Shown piece after piece: positions 61,101 to 64,000 of a stretch of 64,000 bases of DNA (position 1 is its first letter; each line of letters starts with the position of its first letter). Position numbers and translations under genes: made by a program. The notes under the pieces were generated by a model. It was not told the DNA's origin, searched no databases, and saw nothing but the letters and a program-made list of their open reading frames with translations. Source of the stretch: Oscillospiraceae bacterium (lineage in GTDB: Bacteria > Bacillota > Clostridia > Oscillospirales > Oscillospiraceae); NCBI GenBank assembly GCA_015067635.1, contig SVMA01000002.1, forward strand, positions 1 to 64,000, in the 5' to 3' direction.

Positions 61101-61147
61101 CAAGCTATGTGTTTAACGAACAGGGTCAGATTATTGGCTTAGCCTAA
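55145..61147 (+). CDS. 2000-residue secreted NAGPA-type phosphodiester glycosidase with cell-wall-binding repeats
   Basis: Signal peptide (MSKRLISLLLVLVMVVSAAP, cleavage near HAFA). A Cys-rich segment (about 160-275) has CTICG- and CTVCG-like knuckles. An all-alpha region without recognised motifs follows to about 640. The phosphodiester glycosidase domain (PF09992 pattern, about 640-845) includes GGLLIMNGKEWHAIDSGGFF, APRTAVGITKTGKVVLMVLDG and the conserved AVNLDGGGSTTF. A Big_2-like domain lies near 870-935. From about 1275 come choline-binding-like aromatic repeats, ending in eight units of about 69 residues. NAGPA-type domains remove a sugar from a phosphodiester. It probably acts on surface glycans and stays bound to the wall. 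Confidence 0.85.
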   Translation: MVKAMSKRLISLLLVLVMVVSAAPFHAFALDSEAEVAQKHPHMEINPFVETVLLKEAKAKMDEILNKYLGKTTMSKEQIEECIGQLEDGRLILAGEEAEALAELVDSMTDAEEYFFDRYESAETYSYFYEVLDGALNPPIDVAPSAAKNRAPALGIRASAETAQPECTAAAEHDYQAVVTAPTCSARGYTTYTCTICGSSYVADFVNAKPHTPGAVATCTTSQNCTVCGIELIAALGHTWEEVSAKAPGRTENGHEAYMACEECGEIDGEIVIIPAIGVAEVSSYEELVFNLMLLEELANMYVKENPGKDPVALVIKYIRTGVERYNSGSWGIMAGYEDVDFANYVRRMEDMINAEVTDGAYLAVTGLKNINKFDLPNGDKADLGHVFGVMDITYHNRGSQNHADVSGWAGDLVDLLEVTDIVEVSGNLDEMIKYISDNLLGNTINVVGAPSMSQEDIDGDLDAFYIMYALEVVREDYVSGTLAEILMNYYTEDLTNEFRAAFFLTNRLETTGTRAQVRDAVYTEYTGNKLIATLEGTREFKATDLSNMRRAVCYAFADYVCKLAGDYVEKIDNPYYEVFTSSMSVLAPGITQESYQATTTDGKQIVYYIATADITRDDVHVFANYNNADPGDGWAMQRVLDQANAAQKKYGDPSSPDYIPNYNVIVSTNADGYNMSTGEPGGLLIMNGKEWHAIDSGGFFGITKDGKAVIGNRDEYNNIYRGQLTDAVGGFGTMLIDNGEIAVSKTDNYYTSRAPRTAVGITKTGKVVLMVLDGRQEPYSCGGSMQEIAQIMFEAGCVEAVNLDGGGSTTFVAKQQGEEELEVMNRPSDGAARSVSTSLLMVSTAPSSTAFDHANIVSQYNYATIGTPITMTPVGISATGNIAELPEGYTWAVSDERWASITEDGVFTGKRNGAVEVYLMLDGAVIGSKVMNIVIPESIYFTKSTVDAVYGATIQLPIAALYEGKQVAISASDVAFTLDKGQAGTVNGFAFTAAEGISIKVVKATAALVKDSSIGATLTINLYRQGENTFDFDQATGGDRLLAWDRVVTNAVTSDGMSYIAIDTNQDMVTSYTFAMDMSQIPIPTQLADLVYMLPGADMENASAWNFLLQLAERVSTLTEVTPVIRFDPDVDVDYSGLTIKTDYFELVSTEFDEATNTLRMKLRWIDRTAAIDPATANPICMVSGVKITPKADAQWDANKRLNLVHSGTISYKIYLRASALYSFAQKPENQKIFGLMPFVNPDLPSEAGAYFSSVYKEFDDSYTLVNALKNGWVAENGGFAYYIEGVKMAGGVKEIEGYYYYFDDQGINVGQNKYTGVFHNPSDGAYYYAKNGVREGGWQSVDGSWYYFDKTTHKAVSGTQKLGGVTYEFEGDGKLKSGVWVNVVTGWRYYYGPSYHISKWQNIDGEWYYFRNGLRVTGYSIVDDKEFNYIRRWYNFGDDGIAKNVEEGFYEFDGELYYIVDGIHNVGLHKIDGDYYFFSYSGPAIRGQKYYAWETHCDLPCGNYIFGPDGKMANGLVEMSDGLYYYFNGKIDSSKAGLHKIGDDYYFVSSSGKCVTGAYYAWATHCDLPCGNYEFGADGKMLDGIVEKENGYYYYINGKIDSNQAGLHKIGDDYYFVSSAGKCVTGTYYAWATHCDLPCGNYEFAADGKMLNGIVEKANGYYFYVNGKIDSNQAGLHKFGDDYYFISSAGKCVTGTYYAWATHCDLPCSNYEFAADGKMLQGLVEKADGLYYYVNGKIDSNQAGLHKIGDDYYFISSAGKCVTGNYYAWATHCDLPCGNYEFAADGKMLQGLVEKADGLYYYVNGRIDSNQAGLHKFGDDYYFVSSAGKCVTGTYYAWATHCDLPCSNYEFGADGKMLHGFVERADGIYCYVNGKLGSANPGLAKIGDYYYFINTAGKCVTGSYYAWATNCDLPVGTYEFDEQGRMLNGFVNKADGVYYYVNGKIGNVGVNYIDGYYYFLNTKGQLVTNQTYWVWETNGLLLEASYVFNEQGQIIGLA
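59549..61144 (+). repeat. Tandem 207-bp repeats encoding cell-wall-binding units
   Basis: Units begin at 59549 (210 bp), 59759, 59966, 60173, 60380, 60587 (207 bp each), 60794 (201 bp) and 60995 (truncated). Each encodes GLHK-IGDDYYF ... GKCVTG ... YYAWATHCDLPCGNYEF ... NGKIDSNQ. The units from 59759 to 60793 are nearly identical in DNA, which points to recent duplication or gene conversion; three Cys per unit are conserved. Confidence 0.9.
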
Positions 61148-61153
61148 AAAAGA

Positions 61154-61183
61154 TTCCCAGAGTCCCTTCGGGGACTCTGGGAA
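61154..61183 (-). terminator. UUCG-capped hairpin, terminator on the minus strand
   Basis: TTCCCAGAGTCCC (61154-61166) pairs perfectly with GGGACTCTGGGAA (61171-61183) around TTCG. The T-run is on the minus strand (A-run at 61146-61151), so it may block antisense transcription or stabilise the 3' end of the long mRNA. Confidence 0.7.
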
Positions 61184-61200
61184 ACTGTGCAGGCAAAAGA

Positions 61201-61243
61201 ATAAAGCATATCAAAAGCGGATTTTGATATGCTTTATGTTTTT
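61201..61243 (+). terminator. Terminator after the large secreted protein gene
   Basis: ATAAAGCATATCAAAA (61201-61216) pairs perfectly with TTTTGATATGCTTTAT (61222-61237), then GTTTTT. It separates the secreted protein from the flippase gene. Confidence 0.85.
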
Positions 61244-61275
61244 GCGAACAATCAGAAGAATCAATGGTGTAGAAG

Positions 61276-62811
61276 ATGGATAAACGAAAAGGCATATTAA
61301 ATGTCAGCGTCTCTGTTGGCTTTAAGATTATCACAATGATCATGGTAATTGTGGTAAAGCGCTTTTTGATCAAGATCTGCGGAAACGATGTTAACGGATT
61401 AAATGCTTTGTATTTAAGCATCATAGGGTTTCTTTCTGTTGCGGAGCTTGGCGTGGGAAGTGCGATCTCTTTCTGTATGTATAAGCCCATCGTAGAGGGC
61501 GATAACCATATGGTATCGGCACTGTATCACTTGTTCCGCCGCGTGTATCTGATCGTTGGCGGAATTATGCTGTTGGGCGGAATGGCGATCACACCGTTTC
61601 TGGATGTATTTGCCAAGGATTATGATCAGCTGGACGTTAATTTGTATGTAACCTTTTTCCTGATGCTGGTCTCTGTGGTCGTTACATATTTATTTTCCTG
61701 TAAAACTTCGCTGATCAATGCGTATAAGAATAACTACATTACAACCTCCATCTCCTCCTGCGGTATTTTATTGCAATATGTGCTGCAGATCATCGTTCTG
61801 CTGACGACAGGGTCCTTTGAATGGTATCTGGTCTGCAGAATTGTGGTGGCGTTGTTACAGTGGGTCGCAACAGATGTGGTTGCCCGCAAAAAATACCTAC
61901 CTATTTTGACGAATGAATGCAAGCTGCAAGGTGCAGGAAAAACAGAAGTCATTAAAAACATCAAAGCGATGTTCATGCATAAGATCGGCTATATGCTGGT
62001 CAACACAGTTGACAGTATCGTTATTTCCATGTTTGTCGGTGTGGTTGCCCTGGGCGGGTACTCTAACTACACAATGATCCTTACCTCGCTGACGGAAGTA
62101 ATAAAGCTGGTATTTACCTCCCTGACCTCTGTGTTGGGACATTTGTATGCGGAATCCAATAAGGAAACGGCGAAAAAATACAGCGAGGCATTCCACCTTT
62201 TGAATTTCGTGCTGGGTGCAGTATTTTTCCTTGGTTATTACGCGGTAGCAGATAATTTGATAGCGATTCTGTTTTCTGCGGATCTGGTTGCGGCCAAATC
62301 TGTGCTGTTTGTGATTACGATGAACGGATTTGTGCAGTTCCTGCGCCAAAGCACCTTGATATTCCGGGAAGCTACAGGCACGTTTTACAATGACAGATGG
62401 AAGCCGTTGGCAGAAGGAATCATTAACATTATTCTGTCGGTCATGTTTGTGCAGTGGATCGGTGTTGCCGGTGTTATTGTGGCGACGATTATTACCAATC
62501 TCTTTATCTGCCACGTAGTAGAACCGTTTGTGCTGTATAAGCACGCGTTTAACGTCAGCCCCCAAAGCTATTATTTTCAAAATTACGGCATGGTTGCCAT
62601 GTTTACAGCAGCGCTTGTGACCCTCGAATTTTGCATGCAGAAGCATAGCAATTTGTGGGTGGAGCTTTTGATCAACGGATTTATATCTGTGGGCATTTCT
62701 ATTGCTGCATGTCTGGTAATGCTGCTGATAAACAGGAAACTGAGCAAAGAAATACTGGAAAAAATTAAGAGTGGTTTGCGGAAAAATAAATTCGCAGAAA
62801 AGCATCCGTAA
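61276..62811 (+). CDS. Second polysaccharide flippase (MOP superfamily)
   Basis: 511 residues with about fourteen hydrophobic helices. ICGNDVNGLNALYLSIIGFL and VAELGVGSAISFCMYKPIVEG near the N-terminus are the pattern of the lipopolysaccharide/teichuronic-type flippases, a different subgroup from the flippase at 39833. No promoter was seen, and only a weak GTAGAAG precedes the ATG. It is 37 bases from the Stealth gene and probably exports the unit that enzyme helps make. Confidence 0.85.
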   Translation: MDKRKGILNVSVSVGFKIITMIMVIVVKRFLIKICGNDVNGLNALYLSIIGFLSVAELGVGSAISFCMYKPIVEGDNHMVSALYHLFRRVYLIVGGIMLLGGMAITPFLDVFAKDYDQLDVNLYVTFFLMLVSVVVTYLFSCKTSLINAYKNNYITTSISSCGILLQYVLQIIVLLTTGSFEWYLVCRIVVALLQWVATDVVARKKYLPILTNECKLQGAGKTEVIKNIKAMFMHKIGYMLVNTVDSIVISMFVGVVALGGYSNYTMILTSLTEVIKLVFTSLTSVLGHLYAESNKETAKKYSEAFHLLNFVLGAVFFLGYYAVADNLIAILFSADLVAAKSVLFVITMNGFVQFLRQSTLIFREATGTFYNDRWKPLAEGIINIILSVMFVQWIGVAGVIVATIITNLFICHVVEPFVLYKHAFNVSPQSYYFQNYGMVAMFTAALVTLEFCMQKHSNLWVELLINGFISVGISIAACLVMLLINRKLSKEILEKIKSGLRKNKFAEKHP

Positions 62812-62848
62812 AATCACCTTAATTTCAAAGTCTTAAAGGAGTCCGGAA

Positions 62849-63841
62849 ATGAAAGAAGCAATGATAGATTTTGTGGTTCCGTGGGTGGATGATACGGATT
62901 CTGTTTGGAGAGCGAACAAGGCAAGATACACCGGAGAAGAAAAAGAAGGCAACACAGAGGTTCGTTATCGGGATTGGAATACGCTTCAATACTGGTTCCG
63001 GGGCGTAGAGAAATTTGCCCCGTGGGTCAGGAATGTGTATTTTGTATCCGACAATCAAAAGCCTGATTGGTTAAATCTGGAGCATCCGAAGCTCAAATGG
63101 GTAAAGCATACGGACTTTATTCCTGCAGAATATCTGCCGACATATTCCTGTCAGGCAATTGAATGGAATTTACATCGGATCCCGGGGATCTCTGAGAATT
63201 TTGTTTTCTTTAATGACGATGTTTTCTTGATCGGGGAGACAAAACCGGAGGACTTTTTCGTTGACGGTCTCCCTTGTGACCTTCCGCGTTTGGGACTATT
63301 ATATCCAAATGGATTTTTTGCGCATATTCTGTTCAATAATATTGAATTGATAAACCGGCATTTTTCTTTGAAAAAGAGCATTCGCGGCAACTGGAAAAAA
63401 TGGGTAAAGCATCAGTCGTTGGGCGGACTGTTAAAACTGGCTCTGTACGGGAACCGGGACCTGATTCCCAATAGCATCAGCCCACACATTCAGCTTTCGT
63501 ACAAGAAAAGCACCTACGATATTTTGTGGGAAGCGGAGTATGAGAAGATTCACGAAACCTGCCTGAGTAAGCTCCGTGACAAAAACGTTGTTACATCCTA
63601 CTGCGTCCGCGACTGGCAAATCTTTTCCGGGGAGTTCTATCCCAAGAAGCCCATCGGAAAATCCTTCCACACGGCGTCCATGTCCTATAATAACGAAGCG
63701 ATCGAGTATCTTCGCAAGCAAAAGGGGAAAGTGATCTGTTTGAATGACAGCGAGGAAGAAACAGATTTTGAAGCGCACAAGAAGATGATCGTGGAAGCAT
63801 TTGAACAGATTTTTCCGGAAAAGTCATCCTTTGAATTGTAA
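62849..63841 (+). CDS. Stealth-family sugar-1-phosphate transferase (capsule phosphotransferase)
   Basis: 330 residues. Stealth CR1 is IDFVVPWVDDTDSVWR at the N-terminus. CR2 covers RYRDWNTLQYWFRGVEKFAP, NVYFVSDNQKPDWL and ISENFVFFNDDVFLIGE. CR3/CR4 traces (VTSYCVRDWQIFSG) lie near 250. These enzymes transfer hexose-1-phosphate from a UDP-sugar to another sugar, making phosphodiester-linked capsules; animal GNPTAB is a relative. AAAGGAG precedes the ATG. The NAGPA-type glycosidase 1.7 kb upstream acts on the same kind of bond. Confidence 0.92.
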   Translation: MKEAMIDFVVPWVDDTDSVWRANKARYTGEEKEGNTEVRYRDWNTLQYWFRGVEKFAPWVRNVYFVSDNQKPDWLNLEHPKLKWVKHTDFIPAEYLPTYSCQAIEWNLHRIPGISENFVFFNDDVFLIGETKPEDFFVDGLPCDLPRLGLLYPNGFFAHILFNNIELINRHFSLKKSIRGNWKKWVKHQSLGGLLKLALYGNRDLIPNSISPHIQLSYKKSTYDILWEAEYEKIHETCLSKLRDKNVVTSYCVRDWQIFSGEFYPKKPIGKSFHTASMSYNNEAIEYLRKQKGKVICLNDSEEETDFEAHKKMIVEAFEQIFPEKSSFEL

Positions 63842-63856
63842 AATGGAGTTCTGGCA

Positions 63857-64000
63857 ATGAAATTTTCTCAAAGCTTGTGGCAAAGAACGGTAATGCTCGT
63901 GATAATCACGGTCATTACCTTGGGAATCTTTATCAATTCCTGTGAGAATACCACAGTATCCTATCAGTCCAGCGGCATGATCGCGCAAGTTATCCCATCA
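63857..64000 (+). CDS. Membrane protein, 3' end cut off by the window (possibly VanZ-like)
   Basis: 48 codons from an ATG behind TGGAG, open to the window end. An N-terminal transmembrane helix (TVMLVIITVITLGIFIN) is followed by an external part with SYQSSGMIAQVIPS. This resembles the beginning of VanZ-family proteins, which have a helix then a Ser/Gln-rich loop, but too little is visible to be sure. Confidence 0.5.
   Translation, partial: MKFSQSLWQRTVMLVIITVITLGIFINSCENTTVSYQSSGMIAQVIPS

Noticed and set aside
59549..61144. Regular repeats considered as a CRISPR array
   Set aside because: Units are 207 bp, in frame, coding, and without spacers; they are protein repeats.

Overview
The window reads as chromosome of a low-to-mid GC Clostridia, most likely a gut Oscillospiraceae/Ruminococcaceae-type Firmicute. 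This rests on strong AGGAGG ribosome sites, the rpmJ-rpsM-rpsK-rpsD-rpoA-rplQ order, FtsEX next to an M23 coiled-coil hydrolase, and CpsB/CpsC/CpsD-type capsule regulation. The family assignment is inference from gene content; no database was consulted.

Region 1 (1-4922): end of the ribosomal protein/rpoA operon with its terminator, then two leftward enzymes (a CE15-like esterase and an AAC(3)-family acetyltransferase). Region 2 (5284-14327): a 9.0-kb integrative element in the 3' half of tRNA-Thr(GGT), bounded by perfect 45-bp direct repeats. It has a tyrosine integrase and repressor reading right, and small HTH proteins, a replication module (DUF6291-like protein, DnaC-like loader, nuclease) and a sigma-70-like factor reading left. 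A ribbon-helix-helix regulator with four palindromic operators, a PBECR-like nuclease and a promoter-driven structured RNA also lie inside. There are no capsid, terminase or relaxase genes, so a phage satellite (PICI-like) or a decayed prophage fits best. The heptamer CCGCCAC/GTGGCGG is strongly enriched inside it.

Region 3 (14435-29638): housekeeping genes. These are two pseudouridine synthases, an ABC exporter, argS, an ABC-F protein, an FMN riboswitch with a RibU-type transporter, a DUF4830-like protein, a PucR/CdaR regulator, ftsE-ftsX, an M23 hydrolase and a CtpA-type protease. Region 4 (29724-48158): a Wzy-dependent capsule/exopolysaccharide operon with co-polymerase, BY-kinase with a Tyr-rich tail, PHP phosphatase, priming sugar transferase, five glycosyltransferases, polymerase and flippase. 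It also carries a full WbpI/A/B/D/E-like set for a 2,3-diacetamido-2,3-dideoxy uronic acid, interrupted by an asparagine-synthase-like gene without the glutaminase cysteine.

Region 5 (48174-54050): continuing the same operon without a visible break are a PF14907-type nucleotidyltransferase, an ABC exporter, an HPr-kinase-like protein, a PqqD-like recognition protein and a soluble S24/S26 peptidase. A separate promoter then drives a 38-residue precursor-like peptide and a radical SAM/SPASM enzyme. This is a candidate RiPP system mixing lasso-peptide tailoring genes with a radical SAM maturase, embedded in a capsule locus. Region 6 (54108-64000): a small HTH switch with a divergent pair of tiny membrane proteins, then a 2000-residue secreted protein with an NAGPA-type phosphodiester glycosidase domain and 69-residue cell-wall-binding repeats. 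A second flippase, a Stealth-type sugar-phosphate transferase and the start of a membrane protein follow. The Stealth and NAGPA families are also the two halves of the animal mannose-6-phosphate tagging pathway, which makes their proximity here notable.
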